Part shown: piece after piece, positions 54,401 to 64,000 of the stretch
Position numbering within the stretch: position 1 is the stretch's first letter
Layout: each line of letters opens with the position of its first letter
Assembly: GCA_002118135.1 (NCBI GenBank)
Contig: BDIU01000210.1
Location: forward strand, 335,492 to 399,491
From: Trebouxia sp. TZW2008
Taxonomy: Eukaryota; Chlorophyta; Trebouxiophyceae; Trebouxiales; Trebouxiaceae
Direction: 5' to 3'
DNA: 64,000 nucleotides
Notes under the pieces: model-generated
What the model was told of the DNA's origin: nothing
What the model saw: only the letters and a program-made list of their open reading frames with translations
The model's database searches: none
Translations under genes and position numbers: made by a program

Positions 54401-56709
54401 GAGTCATGTCCTCATCACGTGGGATCACATGGCTGAAGACGATGTGCACTCCTGACAGGACCTGCCGCCGTAGTGCCTGGAGATGGTCCCGCACATCTTC
54501 TTTGCCAGGATCTGGACCCTGCAGACTGATAGCCTTATTGAATTGGACCAAGAACATATCCAAGCAGACAGGCGGACAGGATCATGGCAACAGAGTCAGC
54601 ATGTTCAGTTTTCTCAGCATGCATGTGCACATTTGAGACGCTATTGTGACCCAGCTGCTTAAACCTCAAGGTTGTGAACAGAGTTTCACTGCCAGCATCT
54701 TTGTCCCTGCCTGTCTCCAAAAAGACGTGCACAAGTGCATGCATGGGGGACCTCACAAAACACTGACAAAGGAAATCAATGTACACACAGGGTCAATCAC
54801 CTGGAAGACGCTTTGATGGACCTGCTTTATAATCCTCAAGGCTATAGACAGCATCCCACTGCCAGCATCCTCATCCTTGCCAGTTTCCAGGAAAGACTTG
54901 TGCTTTCGGCCAAAGCGGGTTACACATGCTGGGAAATAGATGTAGCGGTCAACTTGTATCAGATTGGCTGCATGCCCGGGCCAGACTCCCTCTGTGTCAT
55001 CTAGGATCAGTACGGATGAGTCAGCACCTAGAACTACATCTAGGCTCTTGACATGCTTTTGGGTGCTATCTCTCTGCATCCAACAGCAACACATCTTAAA
55101 CAAACCTATGGCTTCTTGTAGTTACACTGAAGTCACCAGAGCAGACAAAGCTTTGCATGCATTTCACTCTAAAGATGTGCATTTAGTGGTAGTAGCAAAG
55201 GATTGACACAGAATTTCAGGCGGTTGGATGCTTTGGCATTGGCAATTACAACAGCAGCGTGACAACGTGATATTCACAACCATGTTTGACCTTTAAACTT
55301 CTATAAAAAGGCAAAAATCCAAACAAAACGGTTTTTTGTGGTGGAGTGCTGTAATATTACCGCTGAGATGACCCTGCCACCAAAGAAGCTTCTCTGGGGA
55401 TCCAGCAGTTTGGCCATCTCTGCAGCATAATCCTGATCACCGTGTGTGTATATGTGAAGCTCATACAGCTTATGGGCTTCTAACAGAAACTCTCTAATGC
55501 CTGGCCTGAGCTTGGTCCACATTAGCATATGTGGCAGCTTGTACAGCAGCTGTTTGTCTCCAATGCCTTGGTCAGCAAGCAACTGCTCCAGTGTTGGCAG
55601 CATGTCTTCTGGGAGATCAGCCATGCGTGTTGAGCTGAGCAGTGTGTGATCTAAATCCAGAACTAGCAGCAGCTTCTTTCTTGCAAGCAGGAAGTTGAGA
55701 TGCTGCGCCCTGCATGGTGCAATTCAGGATGCAACATAGCATCGACTGCGCAAATTACAGTTCCGCAGTCAAGCAGGAAATTGAAATGCTGCGCCCTGCA
55801 TGATGATGACCAGTAGTGCACTTCAGCACTGACAGGCACATGCTGCTGCTTGCAAGAGCTGGCATCAGAATGAAGGGAAGACAGTCTGTGGGTCTGCTTG
55901 TGATCAACGGTGAAGGTGAAACTCACCAGGGCTGGCTAATTCAGCAGTATTTCAGTGAAAAAGATGGTGGTAACTCAAGCCTGCCTGGTGTTGCACAGCA
56001 AGTCAGTACCAGAAAAGTGACTGCCTGTGGATTGTGTACCTGACACGTTCAGCTTCTTGAGCTGAAACTTGTAGTCCCATGTGAAGGTACCTGCCACGTT
56101 ACACAAAGGAGCCATTATCGCTGTGTACATGCTTGTTAGTGAGTTTCCATGGCTCTGCTAGGCACATACAGAATTGCCGTTTGTTTGCAAGCAATGCATA
56201 GCCTGCTGAGTCAAACAGCAGGCAAACTGGAATGATGCTCAAGCTTACTTGAGCGGTATTGCAGACTCTTCTTGTTCAGACACAAGAGCTCCACAGCGTA
56301 TGCAAAGTCCGCCCATCAGTCCAGGGTGCGGTGGGCAGACAGGAATAGATGCGTCTGCGTCTGCACAACATCATTGCTGCTTTGCTGCATGATGTTAAGA
56401 CTCTTCAGTGTGTACAATGCAGATGTCAAGCATTTTCAGCAACTCACCAACTTTTCGACGCTTGACTTGTCTGCCTGATTCTGCAGGCTCGCTGTCACTG
56501 GCTCTACAGATAGAGACCAAAGATCAGTACGGAACGGCAACAGCACGGAAGCATCCCGCTACTTACGTCTCAGGGTCTTCATCGGGTATTGCGTCGTCTG
56601 CGTCGCTGTGATCCGAGTGTAGCGCCTGTAGCTCCCGATCAAGTAACGCCATCAGACCATCGCTTGTCCCGCTGCTAGTGCTGTTTGCAGGAGATGCCGG
56701 GCTTGCCAT
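51498..56709 (-). CDS. FCP1/CPL-type RNA polymerase II CTD phosphatase
   Basis: Nine phase-consistent exons: 56709-56567, 56503-56448, 56360-56249, 56090-56040, 55679-55361, 55073-54801, 54518-54372, 52810-52675, 51640-51498; 459 residues. The N-terminus MASPASPANSTSSG is Ser/Asp-rich, with a basic nuclear-signal-like RQVKRRKV. CPPHPGLMGGLCIRCGA is a Cys pair typical of the family. The phosphatase motif LLLVLDLDHTLLSS (DxDxT) lies about residue 125, followed by LRPGIREFLLEA, ELHIYTHGDQDYAAEMA, VLILDDTEGVWPGHAANLI and YIYFP. A C-terminal BRCT domain has LGATCHANVSEAVTHIV and WAKRHGRHMVSPNWLYLS, then FHWTRESEAEHPV and an acidic/Ala tail. It dephosphorylates the polymerase II CTD in the nucleus. 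Introns 6-8 hold decayed exon copies, a CAG tract and MITEs. It is divergent from VPS15. Confidence 0.93.
52075..52560. repeat. ACCATACAC-type minisatellite and exon 8 donor copies in CTD phosphatase intron 8
   Basis: Irregular repeats of GACCATACACC.TACAGTCATACTA fill 52115-52340. Two degenerate copies of the exon 8 3' end (CCCAATTGGCTGCACCTCTCAG|GT-like) follow at about 52355-52400 and 52460-52500, on the minus strand. Confidence 0.7.
53029..53190. mobile_element. MITE, TA-target family (copy 3)
   Basis: It starts TACAGTAACTTCTCTTTGTAAGG and contains GGGAACCAGTCACTGCATTC, GACAGTGGCACCTCTGAGG and ACCAAAGCAGTCCTTA. It is inserted in an exon 8 copy exactly at GAGAC-TA; an uninterrupted copy at 52928-52945 reads GAGACTAAATGAGTG, giving an empty site. 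Confidence 0.8.
53285..53470. mobile_element. MITE, TA-target family (copy 4)
   Basis: Left end TACAGTAAACATTTGTTGTAAGG and right end TTACAACAAGAGTTTACT are inverted repeats of about 20 bp. Internal blocks match the other copies. It occupies the same GAGAC-TA position as copy 3 in the next tandem unit. Confidence 0.85.
54164..54340. repeat. CAG/CGG trinucleotide tract and G-run in CTD phosphatase intron 7
   Basis: About 25 CAG-type triplets with CGG interruptions span 54164-54240. An almost pure G-run of about 12 flanked by G-rich DNA (about 54308-54345) could form a quadruplex. In the transcript these read as CTG and C-rich tracts. Confidence 0.85.
54640..54745 (-). pseudogene. Decayed copy of CTD phosphatase exon 6 3' half
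   Basis: FLETGRDKDAGSETLFTTLR parallels the real exon end (FLETGKDEDAGSGMLSIALR). The copy lies after the real donor (54800), keeps about 30 codons open and has no usable donor. Confidence 0.75.
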
Positions 56710-57238
56710 GGCTGAAAGCCTTGAGAAATGTGCAGGCGAACCCTGCCACAAGGAGCGCAGCAGGGAGCGCAGGCTCAATCAGCTTTGGCTGTATAGGTCC
56801 TTGATCGGCCAAGCTTGATGAAGAGCAAGTGACAAGTCAAGCACTGCCAAGCATGCAGCGACTCCATATTGTGGCGATGCACCTGGTGTTAGTGAATGAG
56901 GGCGCTGCGGCAGCAGCAGCGCATTGCCCTGTCAAAGTTTAGAAAGTCAGCACAGCTGCGCAGCATGCTGCGTTTGACCGAAAGCAAAACGCTCGACACT
57001 GTCGACATCGAGCGAGACATGCTGTAAACTTATGGGATGAACATCGGCTGCATCGCAAAGCAACTTTTTGCGCCTTGATCTCATGCTTGACCCTAACCGC
57101 ACGCACTGGACGCGTCGTAGTCGGCAACCTTCGGCACCTGGTCGCGAGGTCTGGATCACTACTGCCTTTTCGGAAAACCAGCAGACCGTATCGGAGCTGC
57201 GATAAAGCGGTTACATATGATATAAGTCGTCCATCAAG
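56710..57238. promoter_or_regulatory. Divergent promoter region, CTD phosphatase / VPS15
   Basis: About 530 bp separate the divergent starts. It is CG-richer than the flanking introns. Just before the VPS15 CTG start there is a tiny out-of-frame ORF (ATG ATA TAA at 57217). Confidence 0.5.
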
Positions 57239-60200
57239 CTGGGCAACCAACTAGAGAAGCCCCAGCGGCCTCAGCCCGAGCACTTGGCTGAGTTGCCTGA
57301 GGTCGTTTTCAAGGAAATCTTAGGTTTGTCACAGTAGCGTTGCATTGCGTGCTGACTGCTTTGTGGCATGTGCTTTGATGACAACAGTATATTCCTGTGT
57401 CCTTGTTCAGGCGGAGGGCGGGTCTTGAAGACTTTGCTGTGCGTACATGATCAAGGGGGTCTGGTAGTGGTTAAGGTAGCTTGTTGTTGCATTTACCAGG
57501 GCTGTCAGCATGATCTTGCAGATTGTATGAAACGAACAAATGCAATGCAGGTATTCTACAAAGCTGGTGGAGTCATCGATGTCACGCCATATGAAAAGCA
57601 GCTGAGCATTATCAAGTAAGCGCATTAATCCATATGCATGCATACCTGCAAAAGCTGCAGCAGTAGATGTGACAATTATACAGAGCAATTCTTTTCTCTT
57701 ACGCGTGCCCTTTGTATCCAGCCATGTGCACTTTGAGCTGCTTGTGCAGTGCAGCAACAGTCTGTGTTTGTATCCGCTTCCTGCCTTCAGACAAGCAGAC
57801 GTAGACCTGCGTGTGCAGAGGCATGTCATCTCAGCAATATTAGAGTCTCATCAAGGTTTTTCACAAAATGGGGAGTGACAATGCCCACCACACTCATTTT
57901 AGTGTTCTGAACACTGACAATGCCCACAAGAAACCTAGTGTAACTTACCTTGTATTGCACAATAACACTTTCCTGCATATGCTCAGGAGCCAGCTGTCAG
58001 AGATCCCATGCTCACACGTGTGGCCCTTCCAACAATGGCAAGACTCTGATAAAGCCAGCTACTTGCTGAGGCAGCATCTGTACTCTAACTTGCACCACCG
58101 CCTCAGCACACGCCCATTCCTGAGCTCAATACAAAAGGCAAGTGCTCAATGCTGATGTTGTCAGCACACCACCATCTTTCCTGCTCATTCAGCCTCTACT
58201 TCCATGTGGAGCTTGGGGTGGTGAGCATGATTCAGCACTTGTACTGGAACTTGCGTCACCGTCTCAGCACACGCCCGTTCTTGAGCTCAATTCAAAGATA
58301 AGTGTACTTGCTTGTCTTTACCAGCATGCCATTGATGCTCATAAAATGCTTCGTTCAATCTGTAGTCATATTTGCATATGGGGGCTGTGTTACTGAGCAT
58401 GATGCAACATGCGGAAAAGATGTCTCATATGCCACTCACAGCAGTAGCGGGTTTGACATAGCAACCCTGTGACTGTTCCCATGCTATGCAACACGACAAT
58501 GCTGCAAACAAGCGACGTCTGCAAGCTCCTCCAACAAACTCGCATGTACAAATTTGCTATGTGTGAATGACTGAAAAGTCTGGTTTTGCAGCACTGGATT
58601 GCGTTTCAGCTGCTACATGCGTCGGCCCAGTGTCATGAGCGGGGACTCTGTCATGGCAATATCAAGTGTGAGAATGTGTTGGTCACCTCTTGGGACTGGG
58701 TCTACCTAGCTGACATTGATTGCTGTTGTTGCAGCACTGGATTGCATTCCAGCTACTACATGCATTGGCCCAGTGTCATGAGCGAGGAGTCTGTCATGGT
58801 GACATCAAATGTGAGAATGTGCTGGTCACCTCCTGGGACTGGGTCTACCTGGCTGATTTTGCTTCCTACAAGCCTGTCAGACTTCTGGCAGACAACCCGG
58901 TAGGCACAAATGACAAAATCAAACCCACAAAGCAGCAGACTCTTGTCCTCTCACATAGTGCTTATGTTTACGGCAGTCTGTACTTGCCTGGCAAAGACTC
59001 CTCCAGGCATGACTTGACCCGTGCTCACTCTGTTCCGCGTAGCTGACATTGCCTTACACAAATCAGTCAGACTTCTGACAGGTATCCCAGTAAGCACTCT
59101 CATGCATCTGCTCCCTGTTGCTGATTTTGCCTCCCAAAAGCGAGTCAGACTTTTGTCAGACAACCCTGCAAGCACTACCGACAACCACTTTGATATTATT
59201 GGACAGCCCAAAAAGTGAGAAGAAGCAATCAAACAGACAAAACATAACTCATAAGTATAAGATGGAGTTTTTGTCCTCTTTCATAGGGCTTGTGGTGACA
59301 GCAGTCTGCATTTGCTCGGCAGACAAGCCTGTGAGCACTACTGACAAATGCGCATGAATTTGTTACACCCTTCAAGCATGCTGTAAGAAGGACTGACATG
59401 TGCCCATGAATAAGCTGTCGGCTTTCAGCATGCTGATGGTGACAGCAGTCTGCATTTGCATCACAGACAAATGTTCATTCATTCATTTCATTGTAAACAT
59501 GGGTCAGGCAGGCTCAGCAGGCCCATCTAGGTACGTACAGAAGCAATCAGCTGTCATCAGCCAGTTCGATCATGTGCTAACCTGAACCAGACAAATGTTG
59601 CTGTAGCACAACTCGAGATGCGTCTGCAATCAGGCACATGCGACATTCACAATCTGCTATTTAGGCATGCTTCCGCTTCCAGCAGGTCAAATGCAGCTCA
59701 ACTGGTTTCTGTTGACACAAAGATGCAGTGTGTCAAAGTTGGCAACTGAACAACTGAAACCCAATGACACCTGTTGCTGCAGTTTGAGTTTTCATACTTC
59801 TTTGAGACAGGCACCCGCCGCCGCTGTTACCTTGCGCCTGAGAGATTTGTGGACTCAGGCCAAGCAGCGCCGCAACCTGATGCTTTGCACCCTGCCATGG
59901 TAAGCAATATGCTTTGTTTTGCATTTAAAGTGCCACTTCAGTGATTGCAACCTGATGTGTTGCAGTCTGCAATGGTAAGCAAACTGTAAAGCAATGTACA
60001 TAATTGATGATCTGCACCCTGCCATGGTGAGCAGAACCTTTGCACACCATGTATCATAGATGATTTGGAGCCTGCAATGGTGATACACCTATTGTAATCA
60101 TGAATGTGCCTGATGCTTTGCAGTCTGCCATGGTGAGCCAAATGCTGTGTTGAGCTTTCTACCTGTTTGTTCACTGCTCAATGCTGCAAGCATCTATCAT

Positions 60201-63200
60201 ATTATTGTATGCAGGACATCTTTTCCATGGGCTGCGTTTTGGCTGAAATGTTTCTGGACGGCAAAATGCTCTTTGACCGGCCTCAGGTGAAATCACAAAG
60301 GCGCTTCAATAGCTGTTCACTTCAAAACTTTTTGTCCCCTGGTTACTGCATCCACAGTATGATCACACGATGCACTCAGCGGTGTACATGATGCACAGAG
60401 CTGCAAAGCATGTATATGCATGCATACATTGCATTCAGAAGCATTCACTGCATATGCAAGACTGGCCTTGACGGTGTATATGTTGTTGTTGTGCTGCCCT
60501 CAATGCAATGTTATACACCATGCAGCACATGTAAGGCAGACCCCATCATCTCACTTTAAATACTAACACTTGAGAATGCTGAACATGCAGCTGCTAAAGT
60601 TCAGGAGCGGAACCTATAGTCCAGAAGGCATGCTTGGCCAGGTACATCACATGACACACAATGCAATTACGTGCTTCACCAGGACTGTATATATCTGCTG
60701 CATTACACAGCATTCACAAAGGCAATGCTAAGGCACAGGTGGCGTAAGATCATTATGCCAGCGCTGCTGCTAGCATTGCTCCTGTGTTGCAATCCTCATG
60801 TATATGGCACGCTTGAAGCGCGTGCATGCTTTGAATTTCAATGATTGCGTACTTGCCATACAGCAGAGGGCAATGCAGACACAATCTTCCTACCAACAGT
60901 GTTGCCTCTGTGCAGTTCCAGTCGTGGGCGGTCAGGACTCTTGTCACGCTCATGATTCAGCGCATACATAACCTTGTTCCCAACAACTTGTGTACTCACA
61001 GATTCAGCTGCCAGCAGTCAATGCACATGATTCAGCGCGTACATCACGTCGTTCCCGACAGTTTGTGTACTCGCAAATCCAGCCGCCAGCAGTCAGGGCG
61101 CTCATCATGCACCAATTCAGCGCATACATCACATTGTTCGCAACAACTTGTGTGCTCACAAAGTCAGCCGCCAGCAGTTGATGCACATGATTCAGCACGT
61201 ACATCACGTCGTTCTCAACAGTCTGTGCTCTGACAGATTCAGTTGCCGGCAGTTAGGGCTCTCATCATGCACATGATTCAGCGGGACCCAGAGGCCCGCC
61301 TTACAGCCAAGGACTACCTCACAACCTACGGCCCCAGTCTCTTCCCAGAATACTTCACATCATTCCTGCAGCCCTTTTGCCAAACGCTTCTGCCCTTGAG
61401 CGCCGATCTCCGGCTAGCAGCAGTTCAGCAGGCGTTCCCACAGATGCTGCATTTCATGGCTCAAAAGGACGAGACCAAATCTCCCAATGCTGCTTCTGTG
61501 ATGAGCTCCTCTTCCCCACCATTGTTGGGGGCTGAGAGTTCTAAAGCGGAGTCTGTAGGGGGAGCCCTGGGCGGGTCAACCCCTGGGGGTGGCGCAAGTT
61601 CCAGGTTGACTTCTGGCGCTGCAACTAGACCAAGCTCAGCTCAAAGGTCGGGTGCTGCTTCCAGATCAGGTGAGTGATTGTCAATTCTTCAGAATTGAAT
61701 GAATTCACCGAAGATCATGGAAATGGTACAAGTGAAAACATGATTTCAATAAAGGCGCAACATAATCTCAAACAGGCCTAGGCGTACACCAGACTCTGAC
61801 CCTTGGCGCGGTATCAATAATGATGTATTACATTGATGCAATGCAGACACACCAAAACAGTGCAAGCGTGCAACTTGTCCAATTCCTGCAAGTAGGTGCA
61901 ACATGGCAATGGACACTCTTGTTGCATGAATGAAATTACAGCGATGCAATGCTAGGGATATCAAATTCTGACCTGTGGCACAACATCAATCAACAGATTC
62001 ATTGCCATGTGTTCAATTCTTGATACGCCTCTGTGTTGCAGGAAAGGACAAAGCTGCAGCAAGAGCGTCCATGTTGGCAATCAATGAGAGGACAGCAGAT
62101 GCAATGCTGGGCACACCGGATGTTGATCTTTTGCACAATGTGGATGTCTTGCTGCACATTGTCAATGATCTCATGAGCTGCGCGGTGATGCAGGAAAAGA
62201 CGATGCTGCAGCGAGAGCGCCCATGTTGGCAATCAATGAGATGACAGCTGATGCAATGCTAGGGACATCAAATTCTGACCTGTGGCACAACATCAATCAA
62301 CAGATACGGCACCTCATGTTCAATTCTTGATACGCCTCTGTGTTGCAGGAAAGGACAATGCTGCAGCAAGAGCGTCCATGTTGGCAATCAATGAGAGGAC
62401 AGCAGACGCAATGTTGGGCACACCAGGTTTTGACCTGTGGCACAACATCAACGATTCAATCAACAGATACAACTTCCCGAGTTCAAATTTTGATACGTCT
62501 CTGCTGCAGGAAAGGCCGATGCTGCAGCAAGAGCGTCCATGTTGGCAATCAATGGGAGGACAGCAGCCGCAATGCTGGGCACACCAGATGTTGATCCTCT
62601 TCACAATGTGGATGACTTGCTGCACATTATCAATGATCTCATGAGCTGCATGGTGCTGCAGGAACAGACGACGCTGTAGCAAGAGCGTTCATGTTGGCAG
62701 TCAATAAGATGACAGCAGACACAATACTGGGCACGCCAGACTCTGACCTGTGGCACAACATAGATGACCTGCTGCACAACGCTAATGACCTAATGAGCTG
62801 CATGGTGCTGCAGGCAAAGAAGATGCTGCAGCAAGAGCATCCATGCTGGCAATCAATGAATTGACAGCCAATGCAATGCTGGGCACACCAGATCCTGACC
62901 TTTGGCATAACATAGATGACCTGTGCGCAATGTCAATGACCTCATGAGCCGCACGGTGCTGCAGGCAAAGATGATGCTGCAGCAAGAGCATCTATGCTAG
63001 CAATCAATGAGATGACAGCCGATGCGATGCTGGGCACACCAGATTCTGACCTGTGGCACAACGTGGATGATCTGTTGCACAATGTGAATGACCTCATGAG
63101 CCGCCTGGACCAGAAGGGTAGTCAAGGCGGATCAGATGTGGGTGATGAGCAAGAGGAAGGGGATGGCGTCTTCTTCACGCATGAAGCCACTCCCAGTAGG

Positions 63201-64000
63201 GCTGAGAAGAAGAATGATGCTGATGTTGATGATACAGGGGGCACACCAGACACCACCAGTACAGAGCTACAGGTGGGGTTTCAACGACATTGCCTGCCAC
63301 AGCATCACCTGCATGTCATTTCTGCAGCAGGGACTACATACATGTCCTTGAAGCTCACCCTCAGCCTCGAGGCTCTCTGCATCAATCTGTGTTGATCCAG
63401 TCGTGACAGAAGAAAATCAAGGAGCAGAATGTTGATGCTGATGTGGGCGCACTACCAGTGCAGATGCAGGTGATTACCCTTGGCATTGTCTGACGCAAAA
63501 CTGCATGCCAGTTTGTATACAGTGCCACCTTGGTACTGGCACTCACCACGCTGCTTGATGCAATCTGCACAATTCCAGTACAGAGCTGCAGATGAAACGT
63601 CTCTGCCTTTGTCCGCCATGCTGCTGTATGCTGCTTCATGCACGGTCTTGCATCTTGTTCTGATCCAAGAGACCTCCCTGCCCAGCATGCAGAACTGCAG
63701 CCCAGAAACAGCATCAGCGCTGCTGAACAGTGCTGCCGTGCTGACAGGGGCGCTTTGGCTGATGCAGGCTGCAATGTCCCCCCCCTTTGGGGAGCAAGGC
63801 AGTCTTCTCCTGCAGTAGATGCTGGCAGCAGCGTGATCCTGGTCGCAGCTCTGCTATGTCCTGTGTCCCTTGCTGAAATGTTGACAGAAGCGCATTGGCT
63901 GATGCAGGCTGCAATGTCCACTCCTTTGGGGAGCAAGGCAGTCTTCTCCTACAGTAGATGCTGGCAGCAGCATGATCCTGATCGCAGCTCTGCTGTGTCC
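57239..64000 (+). CDS. VPS15: VPS15 / PIK3R4-like regulatory kinase of the class III PI3-kinase complex (3' end beyond window)
   Basis: Phase-consistent exons: 57239-57323, 57411-57475, 57551-57615, 57987-58137, 58735-58899, 59783-59899, 60215-60286, 60591-60641, 61243-61669, 62965-63272, 63410-63469, then one near 63700-63860. The first codons are CTG-GGC-AAC-CAA-CTA, matching the myristoylated MGNQL start of relatives except for CTG; the frame has a stop upstream and no ATG. The kinase domain has [58 protein letters not shown] (catalytic Asp), [31 protein letters not shown] and [16 protein letters not shown]-like sequence follows ([12 protein letters not shown]). It activates VPS34 in endosomal sorting and autophagy. 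The exon 4 donor is GC (AAG|GCAAGT). Six sites show tandem exon-fragment copies. Confidence 0.93.
58200..58310 (+). pseudogene. Decayed copy of VPS15 exon 4 3' end
   Basis: [17 protein letters not shown] followed directly by a stop repeats the end of exon 4 about 125 bp downstream. The GCAAGT donor has become ATAAGT. Confidence 0.8.
58586..58715 (+). pseudogene. Upstream duplicate of VPS15 exon 5 with HGN in place of HGD
   Basis: After a TTTTGCAG acceptor at 58592, 43 codons parallel the real exon at 58735 ([18 protein letters not shown]...), but the catalytic loop reads HGNIK instead of HGDIK and the copy ends before the DFAS motif (LADID) with no donor. If ever used it would be kinase-dead. 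Confidence 0.8.
59040..59490 (+). pseudogene. Serial decayed copies of VPS15 exon 5 3' end
   Basis: Segments matching GCTGATTTTGCTTCCTACAAGCCTGTCAGACTTCTGGCAGACAACCCG|GTA recur near 59043-59098 ([17 protein letters not shown]) and 59118-59175 ([17 protein letters not shown]). More degenerate forms lie near 59300-59350 and 59440-59480. Confidence 0.75.
59876..60140 (+). repeat. Array of five splice-donor segments after VPS15 exon 6
   Basis: The real exon end GATGCTTTGCACCCTGCCATG|GTAAGC (59900) is followed by four copies of the same 25-30 bp at about 59950, 60007, 60058 and 60111. Each has CTGC.ATG followed by GT (GTAAGC, GTGAGC, GTGATA, GTGAGC). Spacing is 50-70 bp. Confidence 0.85.
60905..61240 (+). 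repeat. Array of decayed acceptor segments before VPS15 exon 9
   Basis: Four copies, period about 75-90 bp, repeat CAGCCGCCAGCAGT.AGGGCGCTCATCATGCA..ATTCAGCG followed by a TACATCACGTTGTTCCCAACAACTTGTGTACTCACA spacer. The last unit leads into the real exon 9 (acceptor at 61242). Confidence 0.85.
62036..62964 (+). repeat. Six upstream copies of VPS15 exon 10 (seven-unit exon array)
   Basis: Units start after TGCAG at about 62042, 62194, 62349, 62520, 62662 and 62814; the seventh (62965) is the exon with a complete downstream part and donor. Every unit encodes a version of [20 protein letters not shown], then [19 protein letters not shown], with mostly conservative changes. Only the last has a donor; one has a frameshift. 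Confidence 0.85.
63780..64000 (+). repeat. Tandem duplicate of a VPS15 exon fragment at window end
   Basis: About 80 bp (TTTGGGGAGCAAGGCAGTCTTCTCCTGCAG..GATGCTGGCAGCAGC.TGATCCT) occur at about 63785-63860 and again at about 63921-64000, spaced about 136 bp. They encode the [13 protein letters not shown] segment. Which copy is the real exon cannot be decided within the window. Confidence 0.8.

Overview
This is nuclear DNA of an intron-rich eukaryote, most likely a green alga (Chlorophyta; class not determinable from sequence alone). The evidence is plant-type genes: the thylakoid rubredoxin RBD1, the chloroplast ECF-like transporter subunit ABCI12, an organellar histidyl-tRNA synthetase with a transit-like N-terminus, and plant-like mitochondrial EF-G. 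Exons are short (50-550 bp). Introns are long and end almost invariably in TGCAG. No bacterial operons, CRISPR array, rRNA or tRNA gene was seen. Gene models below were built by hand: exons were joined where splice sites and reading phase agree.

Layout. 1-0.96 kb (-): 5' part of a BMT5-like rRNA methyltransferase gene. 1.7-6.5 (-): type II membrane glycosyltransferase-like protein. 7.7-8.6 (+): RBD1. 8.9-11.7 (-): ribosome biogenesis factor RPF2. 12.5-18.9 (+): unrecognised type II membrane coiled-coil protein. 19.6-22.5 (+): ABCI12-like. 22.8-28.6 (-): organellar HisRS. 29.2-36.7 (+): PP2A B56 regulatory subunit. 37.9-45.6 (-): mitochondrial EF-G. 47.0-47.6 (+): orphan small ORF and a possible exon. 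47.7-49.6 (-): trypsin-fold protein lacking the expected catalytic Asp. 51.5-56.7 (-): FCP1/CPL-type RNA polymerase II CTD phosphatase. 57.2-64.0 (+): VPS15, running off the window. The genes are housekeeping functions and do not form one pathway. Several pairs share divergent promoters (GT/RBD1, RPF2/coiled-coil, HisRS/B56, FCP1/VPS15).

The main oddity is structural. In nearly every gene, segments spanning an exon-intron junction are tandemly duplicated 2-7 times inside the intron. Usually one copy is intact and the others carry stops, frameshifts or lost splice sites. The coiled-coil gene shows this at six of nine exons and VPS15 at six sites. Other notable items: a near-perfect inverted repeat of about 190 bp in a B56 intron, GC-AG introns at about 9% of modelled introns, a TA-target MITE family with filled and empty sites, and a VPS15 reading frame that begins at CTG where relatives have the N-myristoylated ATG-Gly.
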